Shown here in pieces: positions 54,247 through 63,961 of a stretch of DNA of 64,000 nt (its first letter is position 1; each line of letters begins with the position of its first letter). The translations under genes and the position numbers were made by a program. Location of the stretch: contig NZ_CP141606.1 of NCBI RefSeq assembly GCF_035593345.1, positions 992,001 through 1,056,000 of the forward strand, given 5' to 3'. Origin of the DNA: Lelliottia sp. JS-SCA-14 (GTDB lineage Bacteria; Pseudomonadota; Gammaproteobacteria; Enterobacterales; Enterobacteriaceae). The notes beneath the pieces are model-generated. The model searched no databases. It was not told where the DNA came from and saw only the letters and a list, made by a program, of their open reading frames with translations.

Positions 54247-55278
54247 TTATTTACCCATCTTCACGTCGCTGACCCATTTGTTGATCAGAGCCTTGCGCAC
54301 ATCCGTTGAGCCGTACTTGTCCATGTCGTAGCTGATCAGCTTCAGGTCGTCGAGCTTGAGGGAGTTCGGCGAGGTCTCGGCGGTGGTGTTGGTCAGGATC
54401 TGGTAAGACTTGCCTTTCTTCCACGCCAGCTCCTGAGCCTCTTTTGACAGCACCCAGTCAACGAACAGCTTCGCGTTCTCTTCGTTGCGCGCGCCTTTCA
54501 GGATACTGACGCCGCCGATCTCATACCCGGTGCCTTCGCACGGCGAAATCAACTCCAGCGGTGCGCCCTGTTCTTTTTCCAGCGAGTAGTCGTGCAGGAA
54601 GCCAATCCCGATAGCCGTTTCACCGCGTGCGGCGTTACGCGCCGGGGCGATGCCGGATTTGGTGTACTGAGAGACGTTGCCGTTAAGCTGTTTCAGGTAG
54701 TCGAACGCCTGATCTTCTCCCCACAGCTGCACGAAGGTCGCCAGCGCAGTGTAGGCGGTGCCGGAGCTTTGCGGATCGGCGATCTGGATCTCGCCTTTGT
54801 ATTCCGGTTTGGTCAGATCCTTCCAGCACTTCGGCACCGGCAGGTTTTTCTCTTTCAGGCGCTGGGTGTTGACGCCAAAGCCCAGAATGCCGACGTAAAC
54901 GGCGGAGGAGAGGTTGCCTTTCACCTTGGCCGGATCGCGGAATTTCTCCATGATCTGCTCCAGATTTTTCGATTTATACGGCTGCAGCAGCCCCATTTCA
55001 CCGGCCTGCGACTGCGGGTCCAGCGTGCCGCCGTACCAGACATCCGCCTGCGGGTTTTTCTTCTCAGCATCAACTTTTGCCAGCGTACTGCCGGAGCCGT
55101 TGCGGATGAATGAGGTTTTGACGTCATACTTATCGCCGAAGGCTTTGGTTTCGGCCTCGCACATTTCGTTGGTGGCGCTGCAATAGACCACCAGACGGCC
55201 TTTGGCCTGCGCGGCACCGGTTAAGGTAGCGAGCGCGATCCCGGAAGCAATGAGGGTAGAGAGAAGCGTTGTTTTCAT
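54247..55278 (-). CDS. afuA: Periplasmic sugar-phosphate-binding protein AfuA
   Basis: 343 aa with a signal peptide ending AQA-K (residue 25). Fold and length are those of the FbpA-like class, but the paired iron-binding tyrosines are missing. Instead it has CSATNEM near the N-terminus, His229-Asp230 in GFLHDYS and Glu248 in SPCEGTG. AfuA from Actinobacillus binds glucose-6-phosphate and related hexose phosphates through a His-Asp pair and a Glu at comparable places. It begins 3 nt after the UhpC-like gene and heads the afuABC part of the operon. Confidence 0.9.
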   Translation of the reverse strand: MKTTLLSTLIASGIALATLTGAAQAKGRLVVYCSATNEMCEAETKAFGDKYDVKTSFIRNGSGSTLAKVDAEKKNPQADVWYGGTLDPQSQAGEMGLLQPYKSKNLEQIMEKFRDPAKVKGNLSSAVYVGILGFGVNTQRLKEKNLPVPKCWKDLTKPEYKGEIQIADPQSSGTAYTALATFVQLWGEDQAFDYLKQLNGNVSQYTKSGIAPARNAARGETAIGIGFLHDYSLEKEQGAPLELISPCEGTGYEIGGVSILKGARNEENAKLFVDWVLSKEAQELAWKKGKSYQILTNTTAETSPNSLKLDDLKLISYDMDKYGSTDVRKALINKWVSDVKMGK

Positions 55279-55281
55279 TAT

Positions 55282-56592
55282 TCAGCCCTTATAAGACGTT
55301 ATGTGACTGCGAGAAGCGGTGATGCCCGACATCAGCAGCGGCATCAGTAATAAACCCATCAGTACGGCGGCGATGGAGAGCAAACTGAACATCCCCGACC
55401 AGCCGTAATGTTCAATCACCAGCGACAGCGGCCATCCGGCCAGCGACGCTCCCAGATAGGCAAAGACGCCGAGAAAACCGGTGATCGAGCCTGCCGCCTG
55501 TTTATGCCCGCATTCGACGGCGGCAAGACCAATCAGCATTTGCGGGCCGAAGACAAAAAATCCGACCGCAAAAAAGCACATCGCCAGCAGGGCGTAGTGG
55601 TGAACCGGCGCCAGCCACAGGGCGGCGACGGAGACCATCAGGCCCAGCGTGAAGAGCAAAATCATCGGCGCACGTTGCCCGCTGAACAGCAGATCCGACC
55701 CCCATCCGGCGAACAGCGCGCCGAGCAAACCGCCGACCTCAAACAGCATCACCGTCGCGTTGGCGCTGAGCAGATTGACGCCGTGGCTTTCCGACAGCCA
55801 GATGTTGCCCCAGTCGTTGAGCGCAATGCGGATCAAATACACCAGCACATAGGACGCGCCGAGCAGCCAGATCATCGGATTTTGCAGCATGGTGGTGCGT
55901 AACATCTGCCACAAACCCATCGGCGGACTTTGCTGCTCCTGGCGCAACTCCAGCGGATCGTTGCGCCACTCCCCGACCGTTGGCAGACCCTCTTCCTGCG
56001 GTGTCCCCCGCAGCTGTGTGGTCAGCCAAATGCCGAGCACAATGCTGATAATCCCCGGTGTCAGCATCGCGGCCTGCCAGCCCCAGAGATGGGCGGCAAG
56101 GGCACAAATCAGCGGAATAATCGCCCCACCGATATTGATGGAGGTATTCCAGCATCCCCACCAGAAGCCGCGCTCGTTGCGCGAATACCAGTGGGTGAGC
56201 AGGCGCGCGCAGGGCGGCCAGCCCCATCCCTGAAAGAATCCGTTCAGCGTCCAGATGAACAGCAGCAGGCCAAACGAATCGCTGAAGGTAAACAGCACGT
56301 TCAGCACGCCGGTGGCCAGCAGGCCGATCCCCATAAACGCCCGCTGTCCGTGGCGGTCGTGCCACAGTCCGGCGGCAAATTTCGACAGTCCGTAGCTCAG
56401 ATAAAACAGCGACCCGATAAGCCCGATGTCGCTTTTGCTCAGCCCCAAATCCATTTGCAGCGCGGGCAGGATGTAGTTGACGCTTTTGCGCGTCAGGTAA
56501 AACGCCGCGTAGCCGACAGCCATGCACAGCAACAGGCGTGGGCGCAGGGCCCGATAGCGTTGAGAAATCTCTTCAGCAGACAGTGCGTGCAT
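55282..56592 (-). CDS. UhpC-like membrane sensor/transporter of the MFS organophosphate group
   Basis: 436 aa from ATG 56592 (GGAG upstream); a longer frame starting at 56718 overlaps the UhpB-like gene and adds 42 untypical residues. Twelve membrane segments with the GlpT/UhpT/UhpC group pattern (YAAFYLTRKSVNYILPALQ; GFFQGWGWPPCARLLTHWY). In E. coli UhpC senses external glucose-6-phosphate and passes the signal to UhpB. Its place between UhpB- and AfuA-like genes points to a sensor role, though some transport cannot be excluded. Confidence 0.85.
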   Translation of the reverse strand: MHALSAEEISQRYRALRPRLLLCMAVGYAAFYLTRKSVNYILPALQMDLGLSKSDIGLIGSLFYLSYGLSKFAAGLWHDRHGQRAFMGIGLLATGVLNVLFTFSDSFGLLLFIWTLNGFFQGWGWPPCARLLTHWYSRNERGFWWGCWNTSINIGGAIIPLICALAAHLWGWQAAMLTPGIISIVLGIWLTTQLRGTPQEEGLPTVGEWRNDPLELRQEQQSPPMGLWQMLRTTMLQNPMIWLLGASYVLVYLIRIALNDWGNIWLSESHGVNLLSANATVMLFEVGGLLGALFAGWGSDLLFSGQRAPMILLFTLGLMVSVAALWLAPVHHYALLAMCFFAVGFFVFGPQMLIGLAAVECGHKQAAGSITGFLGVFAYLGASLAGWPLSLVIEHYGWSGMFSLLSIAAVLMGLLLMPLLMSGITASRSHITSYKG

Positions 56593-56677
56593 GGCGTTCT
56601 CCGTTTGAGCTGACTGTAGGGAAGTGCAAGGCAAAAGGGATGAGAGAAAGTCTGGAGTGGCTAAGACTTTTTCCTGG

Positions 56678-58219
56678 TTAGCGCGGTGTTTGTTGCAAAA
56701 TTGTGGGCAGGTTAACAATTACGCGGGTGCCGTCCTGGGATTCCAGCGTGAATTCTCCACCGAGAGCGTGAACGCGCTCGCGCATCCCCTGAATGCCAAA
56801 GCCGGGCGTTTTTTCCGGCTGAATGCCGCTGCCGTTGTCCGACACGTCGAGGATCAGACGATGATTTTGCTGGCGCAGTACGATCCGCACTTCGCTGGCG
56901 TCCGCGTGTTTGCTGACGTTATTCAGCAGCTCCTGCAGCAGGCGATAGAGGGTAAAGACCAGGGTTTCGTTTTGCGGCGGGGCGTCCAGCTGCCAGTCAA
57001 AACGGCAGGTAATGCCGCGCTCCGGGAAGGCGAATTCGTTTACCAGATGGTGCAACGCCTCTTTCAGCGACAGCTCGTCGAGCACCGGCGGACGCAGCTG
57101 ACGCAACAGCTGGCGGGTGGAGTGGTGAATGCGCCGCGCCAGCTCGTTGATCTGCCCGGCGGCTTCGACCGCCAGCGGAGTATCTCCCGCGCGTTTCACC
57201 AGCTGGGACTGGATCTGAATCGCCGTGATGTTCTGGCCGATTTCGTCGTGCAGCTCGCGGGCCAGGTGTTTGCGGGTGTCCTCTTCGGTGTGGATCAGCT
57301 TTTCGGTGAGCTCACGCCGGGCCTGCAGCTCCGCTTCCAGCCTGCGGCGATAGTGGTCGAGATTCAGCGCCAGCTGCTGCTGGCGGCTGATGGCGATCCC
57401 GAGCCCAATCCCGAGCAGCGACTGGGTGGCGAGAAAAATCTCCAGCTCCAGCAGATCCGTAAACCCGACGCCCACCTGGCGGGCAATGGTGATCATCATG
57501 CTGCCGAGCAGTCCGGAGAGCACGCCGCCCTGCCAGCCAAATTTCCACGCCATCACCACGTTCGGCAGGAATACCACAATCAGCAGCAGCCGCTCCAGAG
57601 CGGGGGAGAGCACCATCTGCGTGCCAATGCCGATGATGAAAAACAGGCTGCACCAGATAATCAGCGAGGTGCGCAGGGGCGGGTTGGTGGTGTCCAGCCC
57701 GAGGAGATGATACCGGTGCTGCTGGCGCAAAAATTCAAACACCAGATAGACAAAGGGCGTCAGCAGAACGCCGCCGGTAAACGACGCCAGCCCGAGCAGC
57801 GTGGCCGGGCTTTGCAGAAACGGCGCGAGGCACAGGGTTTGCAGCAGGGCGTTGACGCTCACCGCCGCAATCAGCAGTGACAGCCGCTGCCAGTAAAGGG
57901 GAAAACGGCGCCAGTAGCGTTGCACGGCGTAAGCCGGGAACAGCCCGAGCACAGGGGCGGCCAGCATCAGATAGCCGGTCAGTAATTGCTCACTGTGCAG
58001 CCACAACATCGCGGCCAGCGTCGGCAACACCACCGCAGGCCAGAAGCGGCGCGACAGAAGAATTAACAGCGCCAGATAGACGCCCTGCGGCAGGAACAGC
58101 ACCCCCTGCTGGCCGTTGTGGGTGAGATAAAAACTCAGCGTCCACAGCATCAGCCAGCCGGTTCCCCAGGCCAGCATAATGAACAGGGAGAGGACAATGT
58201 GCCGCAGAGAACGCCGCAT
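56678..58219 (-). CDS. UhpB-like sensor histidine kinase
   Basis: 513 aa. A multi-span N-terminal membrane domain of MASE1 type (about eight segments, residues 1-280), then a HisKA_3 dimerisation domain with phospho-acceptor His324 in LARELHDEIGQNITAIQ, and an HATPase domain with LLNNVSKHA and DNGSGI. This is the NarL/UhpB class of kinases. The start shares one base with the stop of the UhpA-like gene. It would phosphorylate the UhpA-like regulator when the UhpC-like partner binds substrate. Confidence 0.88.
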   Translation of the reverse strand: MRRSLRHIVLSLFIMLAWGTGWLMLWTLSFYLTHNGQQGVLFLPQGVYLALLILLSRRFWPAVVLPTLAAMLWLHSEQLLTGYLMLAAPVLGLFPAYAVQRYWRRFPLYWQRLSLLIAAVSVNALLQTLCLAPFLQSPATLLGLASFTGGVLLTPFVYLVFEFLRQQHRYHLLGLDTTNPPLRTSLIIWCSLFFIIGIGTQMVLSPALERLLLIVVFLPNVVMAWKFGWQGGVLSGLLGSMMITIARQVGVGFTDLLELEIFLATQSLLGIGLGIAISRQQQLALNLDHYRRRLEAELQARRELTEKLIHTEEDTRKHLARELHDEIGQNITAIQIQSQLVKRAGDTPLAVEAAGQINELARRIHHSTRQLLRQLRPPVLDELSLKEALHHLVNEFAFPERGITCRFDWQLDAPPQNETLVFTLYRLLQELLNNVSKHADASEVRIVLRQQNHRLILDVSDNGSGIQPEKTPGFGIQGMRERVHALGGEFTLESQDGTRVIVNLPTILQQTPR

Positions 58220-58848
58220 CAGTGGCCCGTCAGCAGCTGATTGTCGAGGGCGAAATGCACCAGCTCAATGGTGCTGCTGCACTGTAATTTCCCCAGCACG
58301 TTGGCGCGATGCACGTGAACGGTTTTATGGCTCAGCTCGAGAGTAAAGGCGATGGCTTTGACGCTTTCACCTTTCACCAGCAGGTCGAACACTTCCCGTT
58401 CGCGCGGGGTGAGGACATCCAGCACTTTCGACACCGGCTGGCCGCCGCGCAGGGCTTTCACCGCGTCGGCGCAGAGATAGTGGCCGCCCATGCCGACGGA
58501 GCGCACCGCCTGCACCAGCTCTTCCGGGCCGCAACGTTTGGTGAGATATCCGCTGGCCCCGGCGTCGAGGGCGCTTTGCACAAAGGCGGGGGTGTCATAG
58601 ATGCTCAGAATGATGGCGCGAAACGCCGGGCGCTGCTGGCGCAGACGTTTGAGCAGGCTCAGCCCGTTTTCATCGGGCATGGCGACATCCAGCACCGCGA
58701 CGTCAATATCACTGTGCGTTAATGCAGGCCAGGCGTCGGCCGCGCAGCTGTACTGGCCTTCGACCACCAGGTCGTCTTCCAGATTTAAAAGCTGCGCAAA
58801 ACCAGACCGCACTACCACATGGTCATCCACCAGCACCACTTTGATCAT
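58219..58848 (-). CDS. UhpA-like response regulator (NarL/FixJ family)
   Basis: 209 aa. Receiver domain with VDDH, phospho-acceptor Asp54 in AVLDVAMPD and Lys in YLTKR, then a LuxR-type HTH (LTPREREVFDLLVKGESVKAIAFTLELSHKTVHVHRANVLGKL). It heads the six-gene run ending in afuC, all on the minus strand with short gaps. It probably activates the operon or its afu part in answer to external sugar phosphate, as UhpA does for uhpT. Confidence 0.88.
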   Translation of the reverse strand: MIKVVLVDDHVVVRSGFAQLLNLEDDLVVEGQYSCAADAWPALTHSDIDVAVLDVAMPDENGLSLLKRLRQQRPAFRAIILSIYDTPAFVQSALDAGASGYLTKRCGPEELVQAVRSVGMGGHYLCADAVKALRGGQPVSKVLDVLTPREREVFDLLVKGESVKAIAFTLELSHKTVHVHRANVLGKLQCSSTIELVHFALDNQLLTGH

Positions 58849-59510
58849 TGCTTATTTCTCTTACCGAAGTTGATATCCATGATGCCTGTTGCGCCGGGCG
58901 TGGCAATAAGCTGAGCGCGGTTATGTAACCTGTGTAACAAAAATGCAATAAATTAAAAACCTTTGCCAATATCCCTGCCGATATCAGGGCAGGGCGTGGG
59001 TATTGTCTTTTTCAGTGGGCGGAAACAGAGGCACGTTAATATATGAATCAATTTGTCTGTTTATTGACATGGTGTGAAAACAGGTGACGGAGATGTAACG
59101 CATTGCTGCTGCGAATAGTGATTTTACCTCTGCCTGCCGCGGCTGATTCATTATTTTGTGGTTCAATAACCTATTATTTCATGTTTCGTTAGTATTAAAA
59201 TCTAATCCTCGTTTCTGCTGTATTTATTATTCTAATTAAACCTCTTATTTGTTGGAGTTGTTTGTTATTGACTGGAAGGGCTATTTCGCCTTTTTTTTAA
59301 GTCATTACGGGTTACTATTTATTGCATCAGCGAGGCGCAGGCCGAAATACGCAATCAGGTTTGAACTTGCTGGTGAATATGTTTAGAGGTTTTTTGATTG
59401 ATGAGGAAATTAAGCCAGAGCATTTATCTGGTTCGGGAGAGTTTTGCTCAAGATTCATTAATCAAAAATCTTATTTGTGTGTCATTTCCTTAAATTACAG
59501 GACCACTTTT
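58849..59510. promoter_or_regulatory. Divergent promoter region between uhpA-like gene and fimbrial operon
   Basis: 660 bp, mostly A+T-rich. An inverted repeat CCCTGCC/GGCAGGG lies at 58973-58993. Promoters for the minus-strand uhp/afu operon and the plus-strand fimbrial operon must lie here, leaving a long leader for the fimbrial gene. No invertible-element repeats of the fimS kind were found by eye and no gene is supported. Confidence 0.4.
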
Positions 59511-60026
59511 ATGAAACTGAATAACGTTTTTTCTGCTCTGGTATTGGCTTCAGGTTTAACTGCATTTGGCGCTCAGGCCGATCAAGGTAGCGGCGTGGTG
59601 ACCTTCACCGGCTCCGTGATTGACGCGCCATGCTCCGTGGCAGCGGGCGATGACGATCAGACCATCGACCTGGGCCAGGTTTCCAGCTCTGCAGTGGCTA
59701 ACGGCGGCACCTCTACGCCGGTTCCTTTCTACATCCACCTGGAAAACTGCTCTGTGGATACGGCTAACACCGTCTCCACCACCTTTACCGGCGCGGATTC
59801 CAGCGTTGACGGCGCGGTACTGGGCGTGACCGGCTCTGCAACCGACGTGGGCATCGTGATGACCGACGGCGACAGCAACGCGATCACCCTGGGTGAAGCG
59901 ACCGTAGGCCAGACCATCCAGAACGGCGACAACACCCTGGCGTACTCCGCCTACATCATCGGTGGCGAAGCGCCAACCGAAGGTGATTTCACCGGTGTGA
60001 CGAACTGGACTCTGGCATACGAATAA
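59511..60026 (+). CDS. Major fimbrial subunit (chaperone-usher pilin)
   Basis: 171 aa from ATG 59511 (AGGA upstream). A signal peptide ends AQA-D. The mature pilin carries the two expected cysteines (DAPCSV and LENCSV), an acidic beta-rich body and the C-terminal LAYE with a penultimate tyrosine used in chaperone binding. It is the first and probably most expressed gene of the operon; an attenuator hairpin follows. Confidence 0.9.
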   Translation: MKLNNVFSALVLASGLTAFGAQADQGSGVVTFTGSVIDAPCSVAAGDDDQTIDLGQVSSSAVANGGTSTPVPFYIHLENCSVDTANTVSTTFTGADSSVDGAVLGVTGSATDVGIVMTDGDSNAITLGEATVGQTIQNGDNTLAYSAYIIGGEAPTEGDFTGVTNWTLAYE

Positions 60027-60053
60027 GGTTTCCCCTTATTCCACGATGTTATT

Positions 60054-60076
60054 CAGGCGGCCTTTCTGGCCGTCTG
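60054..60076 (+). terminator. Attenuator hairpin after the major pilin gene
   Basis: CAGGCGGCC and GGCCGTCTG pair (one G-U) around a TTTCT loop, without a long T-run. Such hairpins after the major subunit keep pilin messenger in excess over usher and chaperone. Confidence 0.55.
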
Positions 60077-60114
60077 ATATTCCACTCTGACCGAATAAGA
60101 GAAAAGGGATTGCG

Positions 60115-60669
60115 ATGCATTTTTTATTATCTACATCGACACCGCCGATCGTGAAAATCTTCCTTTTTCTCCTGTCTGGTTATTGCCTGCCATTACTGGC
60201 GGCAAACCAGGGGGACGGCGCGATATTCATTAAAGGGGAGGTGCTTTATACCCCCTGCGCCATTGATCTTGATAGCCGCGACCAGACGATTGATATGGGA
60301 GAAACCCCCGTCGCCGAAATAGCCACCAAAGGCTATGGCCCAACGCGTCATTTTACCGTTCGTTTAATCAATTGCCTGATGCTGCCCTCACCAGGGAACA
60401 GCCAGTTCGACTCTGAGTATTACCAAATCACCTTTGATCCCATGACCGGAACGGAACGTTTTGCCATTCGCGGTGAAGCCGAGGGCATTGAACTCACCAT
60501 TCGCGATACCGACGGCAATCTCGCGGTGCCCGGCGTGGCGCTTCCGGCAAAAGAGGTCACCCGGGGAAATATCGATCTTCACTATGCGCTGCAGATGGTA
60601 AGCGACGGCCAGCCGCTGAAATCAGGGACGTATCAGTCGCTGATTCGCTTCAGAATGGATTATTACTGA
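60115..60669 (+). CDS. Minor fimbrial subunit (PapH-like position)
   Basis: 184 aa with an N-terminal signal (cleavage near LLAA-N, about residue 30). Pilin cysteines are in YTPCAID and LINCLML, and the C-terminus FRMDYY ends in the aromatic donor-type motif. It starts 88 nt after the major subunit and 1 nt before the usher. In pap-type operons this place holds the anchor/terminator subunit PapH; a similar role here is inferred. Confidence 0.82.
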   Translation: MHFLLSTSTPPIVKIFLFLLSGYCLPLLAANQGDGAIFIKGEVLYTPCAIDLDSRDQTIDMGETPVAEIATKGYGPTRHFTVRLINCLMLPSPGNSQFDSEYYQITFDPMTGTERFAIRGEAEGIELTIRDTDGNLAVPGVALPAKEVTRGNIDLHYALQMVSDGQPLKSGTYQSLIRFRMDYY

Positions 60670-60670
60670 G

Positions 60671-63157
60671 ATGAATAAACAGACTCCGCCACGATTCAGA
60701 CGCTCGACCCTCAGTTTGCTCATTCTGGGAATGCTGCTGCCGGTTTCAGCATCCTGGGCCGATGACGAGATCCAGTTCAATACCGATGTGCTGGATACTC
60801 AGGATAAAGACAACATCGATCTCAGCCATTTCTCCCGTCGCGGCTATGTCATGCCTGGCGACTACACCTTCACCATTATGGTGAACAAGGAGAGCCTGAA
60901 AGAAGAGCAAATCGTGGTTTATCCGGTCGGCGAAAATGGCCAGGAGAGCCTGATCTGCCTCTCACCTGAGCTGGTTTCACGCCTGACGCTGAAAGCCAGC
61001 GCCATGCGAGAGTTAAGCTGGCTGCGTGACGGCCAGTGTCTGGATAAAGCCAGCCTCGAGGGGCTGGAGATGCGCGTCGATCTGGCGAAAGATACCCTCT
61101 ATCTGGCGATCCCGCAGGCTTACCTCGAATTCACCGCCCCGAACTGGGACCCGCCGTCGCGCTGGGATGAGGGGATCCCTGGGGTGATTGCCGACTACAA
61201 CCTCAACGTGCAGACCCAGCACTCGGTCAATTCGTCCGACAGCCAGAGCCTGAGCGGAACCGGCGTGTTCGGGGCGAATCTGGGGCCGTGGCGCGCCCGC
61301 GCCGACTGGCAGACCAACTGGGACAAGCGCAACGGCAATACCGACAAAGATTTCAGCTTTAGCCGCTACTACCTCTATCGCGCCATCCCGTCGCTGAAAG
61401 CCAAGCTGACCGTGGGCGAGGATTACCTGAGCTCGGACATATTCGACACTTTCCGCTTTAGCGGCGTCAGTCTGAACTCGGATCTCAGCATGCTCCCACC
61501 GAGCCTGCGCGGCTATGCGCCGGAAGTGACGGGCATCGCCCGCTCCGGCGGGAAAGTGACCATTAGCCAGCAGGGGCGCGTGCTGTACGAAACCCAGGTG
61601 GCGGCGGGGCCGTTTCGCATTCAGGAGCTGAATGACGCGGTCTCCGGCACCCTGGACGTGCGCGTGGATGAGCTGGATGGCAGCGTGCAGACCTTCCAGG
61701 TGACGACGGCGTCGGTGCCTTATCTGACGCGTCCCGGTGCGGTGCGCTACAAGCTTGCGGCGGGTAAGCCCTCCGAGTGGGAGCACAGCATGACCGGGCC
61801 GCTGTTTACCTCCGGGGAGGCCTCCTGGGGGATCGCTAACGGCTGGACGCTGTACGGTGGTACGGTCATTGGCGGGGACTACAACGCCCTGTCGATGGGG
61901 ATCGGTCGTGACCTCTACCTGCTGGGCGCCGTGGCGGCGGATATCACCCAGTCGCGCGCCTCGCTCCCCTCTGACGGCACGCTCTCCGGCACCTCTTATC
62001 GGGTCAGCTACTCCAAAACTTTCGACGAATACGACAGCCAGGTGACCTTCGCGGGCTACCGCTTCTCCGAGCGCGACTTTATGAGCATGTCGGAATATCT
62101 CGACGCGCGCTACGGCAGCGGGGCGTCCCACAGCCCGAAAGAGAAATACACGCTCTCCTTCAACAAGCGCTTTCGCGAGCTGGGGCTGAGCACCTATCTG
62201 AACTACAGCCACCAGACCTACTGGAACAGCGCCGACAACGATCGCCTGACGCTTTCGATGTCGCGTTACCTCGACGTTGGGCCGTTCAAAAACATGAGCG
62301 TCTCCCTGTCGGTGTACCGCAGCGAGTACTACTCCCTGAAGGACGACGGGGCATATGTGTCGATCTCACTTCCGATTGGCAACGGCACATCCCTGAGCTA
62401 CGGCGCCACCGTCAACCGCACGGATAACACCCATCGCGTCAGCTATTACAGTCGTCTGGATGAGCACAACAGCTTCCAGGTCAGCAGCGGGCTGTCGCGC
62501 AGCGGGCCGACGGGCTACGGCTACTACACCTGGCAGGGCGACAGCACCCAGGTGCAGGCCAACGCCAGCTACCAGGCCGGCAGCTACAGCGCCCTGGGGA
62601 TGACCCTCAACGGCGGTCTGACCATGACCACGGAGGGCGGGGCGGCGCATCGCTCCAACGCGCGCGGCGGAAGCCGGGTGCTGGTGGATACCGCAGGCGT
62701 CAGCGGCGTGCCGGTGAAAGGCTTTGGCGCATCGGTCAAAACTAACCGCTTCGGCAAGGCGGTGATTGCGGATGTGAACAGCTACTACCGCAATCCGATC
62801 CGCATCGACGTCGACAAACTGGACGAAAACGCCGACGTCACCCGCTCCGTTTCCCAGGCCACACTCACCGAAGGGGCCATCGGCTACCGCCAGTTTGATG
62901 TGATTGCCGGGGGCAAAGCGATGGCCTTTATCCGTAAAGCCGACGGGAGCTATCCGCCGTTTGGCGCCTCCGTCGTGAATGACAAAAATCAGGAAACCGG
63001 CGTCGTGAACGACGAAGGGAGCGTCTGGCTGAGCGGCATCCAGGCCAATGGAAAAATGACCGTGAAATGGGACGGCAAAGCCCGCTGCGTGGTGAACCTG
63101 CCACCTGTCCTTCCGCAGGTACTGGATAACCTGCTTTTAACCTGTGCGCCGGAATGA
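60671..63157 (+). CDS. Outer-membrane usher of the fimbrial system
   Basis: 828 aa with a signal peptide ending SWA-D (about residue 30). FimD/PapC-family layout: N-terminal periplasmic domain (FNTDVLD), a 24-strand beta-barrel with a plug domain (about 240-330; GRVLYETQVAAGPFRIQEL), and two C-terminal domains ending LLLTCAPE. It receives chaperone-subunit complexes and threads the fibre through the outer membrane. Its stop codon overlaps the start frame of the chaperone (ATGA). Confidence 0.93.
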   Translation: MNKQTPPRFRRSTLSLLILGMLLPVSASWADDEIQFNTDVLDTQDKDNIDLSHFSRRGYVMPGDYTFTIMVNKESLKEEQIVVYPVGENGQESLICLSPELVSRLTLKASAMRELSWLRDGQCLDKASLEGLEMRVDLAKDTLYLAIPQAYLEFTAPNWDPPSRWDEGIPGVIADYNLNVQTQHSVNSSDSQSLSGTGVFGANLGPWRARADWQTNWDKRNGNTDKDFSFSRYYLYRAIPSLKAKLTVGEDYLSSDIFDTFRFSGVSLNSDLSMLPPSLRGYAPEVTGIARSGGKVTISQQGRVLYETQVAAGPFRIQELNDAVSGTLDVRVDELDGSVQTFQVTTASVPYLTRPGAVRYKLAAGKPSEWEHSMTGPLFTSGEASWGIANGWTLYGGTVIGGDYNALSMGIGRDLYLLGAVAADITQSRASLPSDGTLSGTSYRVSYSKTFDEYDSQVTFAGYRFSERDFMSMSEYLDARYGSGASHSPKEKYTLSFNKRFRELGLSTYLNYSHQTYWNSADNDRLTLSMSRYLDVGPFKNMSVSLSVYRSEYYSLKDDGAYVSISLPIGNGTSLSYGATVNRTDNTHRVSYYSRLDEHNSFQVSSGLSRSGPTGYGYYTWQGDSTQVQANASYQAGSYSALGMTLNGGLTMTTEGGAAHRSNARGGSRVLVDTAGVSGVPVKGFGASVKTNRFGKAVIADVNSYYRNPIRIDVDKLDENADVTRSVSQATLTEGAIGYRQFDVIAGGKAMAFIRKADGSYPPFGASVVNDKNQETGVVNDEGSVWLSGIQANGKMTVKWDGKARCVVNLPPVLPQVLDNLLLTCAPE

Positions 63158-63942
63158 ACCGGCCCGAACAAGAGATGAGCTTTGAGATGACGAATGTACG
63201 ATTGCATGCCCTGGCGGGCATCGCGCTGGCGTTTAGCGCTGTTGCGCACCAGGCCAACGCCGCCGTGGCGCTGGACCGTACCCGGGTGATTTTCGACGGC
63301 GCGGCGAAATCCGTCAGCCTGCGGATCACCAACGAAAACAAAACCCTGCCGTACCTGGCGCAGGGCTGGGTGGAAGATCCTCAGGGCAAAAAGATCACCG
63401 ATCCGCTGGTGTTGCTCCCGCCGGTTCAGCGCATCGAGCCGGGCGAGCAGAGCCAGATCAAGGTGCAATCCACCGCCGCGATCCAGCGTCTGCCCCAGGA
63501 TCGGGAGTCGCTGTTCTACTTCAATCTGCGTGAGATCCCGCCGAAAAGCACCAAACCTAACACCCTGCAGCTGGCGCTCCAGACCCGCATCAAGCTGTTC
63601 TATCGCCCGTCGGCCCTCGAGGTGAAGCGCACGGATTACGCCACGCCGTTCCAGGAACAGCTGACCCTGACGCGCGAAGGGGACAAGTACCGCATCACCA
63701 ATCCGACGCCGTATTACATCTCGCTGGTGAATGCGTCGTCGACGCTGACCGGCAAAGCCGCGGCCGGGTTTAAGCCGGTGATGGTCGAACCGAAAGGGCA
63801 GCTGGTTCTTGCACCTTCCGCATCGGCACTCGGCGGCGCGCCGGTCCTGACCTATGTGAACGACTTTGGTGGACGAGCGAAGCTGGTCTTTAGCTGCGGG
63901 GGCAACGCGTGTAAAGCCGTCCCGCAGGAAAAGAAAAAGTAA
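63154..63942 (+). CDS. Periplasmic fimbrial chaperone
   Basis: 262 aa from the ATG overlapping the usher stop; starts at 63175 or 63187 are possible, the latter giving a tidier signal peptide (MTNVRLHALAGIALAFSAVA, cleaved after ANA). Two immunoglobulin-like domains. The G1 strand region NTLQLALQTRIKLFYRP includes the conserved Arg/Lys anchor and matches the FGS subgroup with a short F1-G1 loop. It folds and delivers subunits to the usher. Confidence 0.92.
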   Translation: MNRPEQEMSFEMTNVRLHALAGIALAFSAVAHQANAAVALDRTRVIFDGAAKSVSLRITNENKTLPYLAQGWVEDPQGKKITDPLVLLPPVQRIEPGEQSQIKVQSTAAIQRLPQDRESLFYFNLREIPPKSTKPNTLQLALQTRIKLFYRPSALEVKRTDYATPFQEQLTLTREGDKYRITNPTPYYISLVNASSTLTGKAAAGFKPVMVEPKGQLVLAPSASALGGAPVLTYVNDFGGRAKLVFSCGGNACKAVPQEKKK

Positions 63943-63961
63943 GCGATTTCGGGAGGGCTGA

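Noticed and set aside
54247..55278. AfuA as an iron-binding protein
   Set aside because: The paired tyrosines of FbpA-type iron binders are missing, while the His-Asp and Glu residues of sugar-phosphate binders are present, and UhpABC-like genes adjoin.
58984..59166. Minus-strand 60-codon frame upstream of the fimbrial operon
   Set aside because: No ribosome site, no recognisable feature, lies in a regulatory gap.
58849..59510. fimS-like invertible promoter for the fimbriae
   Set aside because: No pair of short inverted repeats with suitable spacing and no recombinase gene seen in the window.
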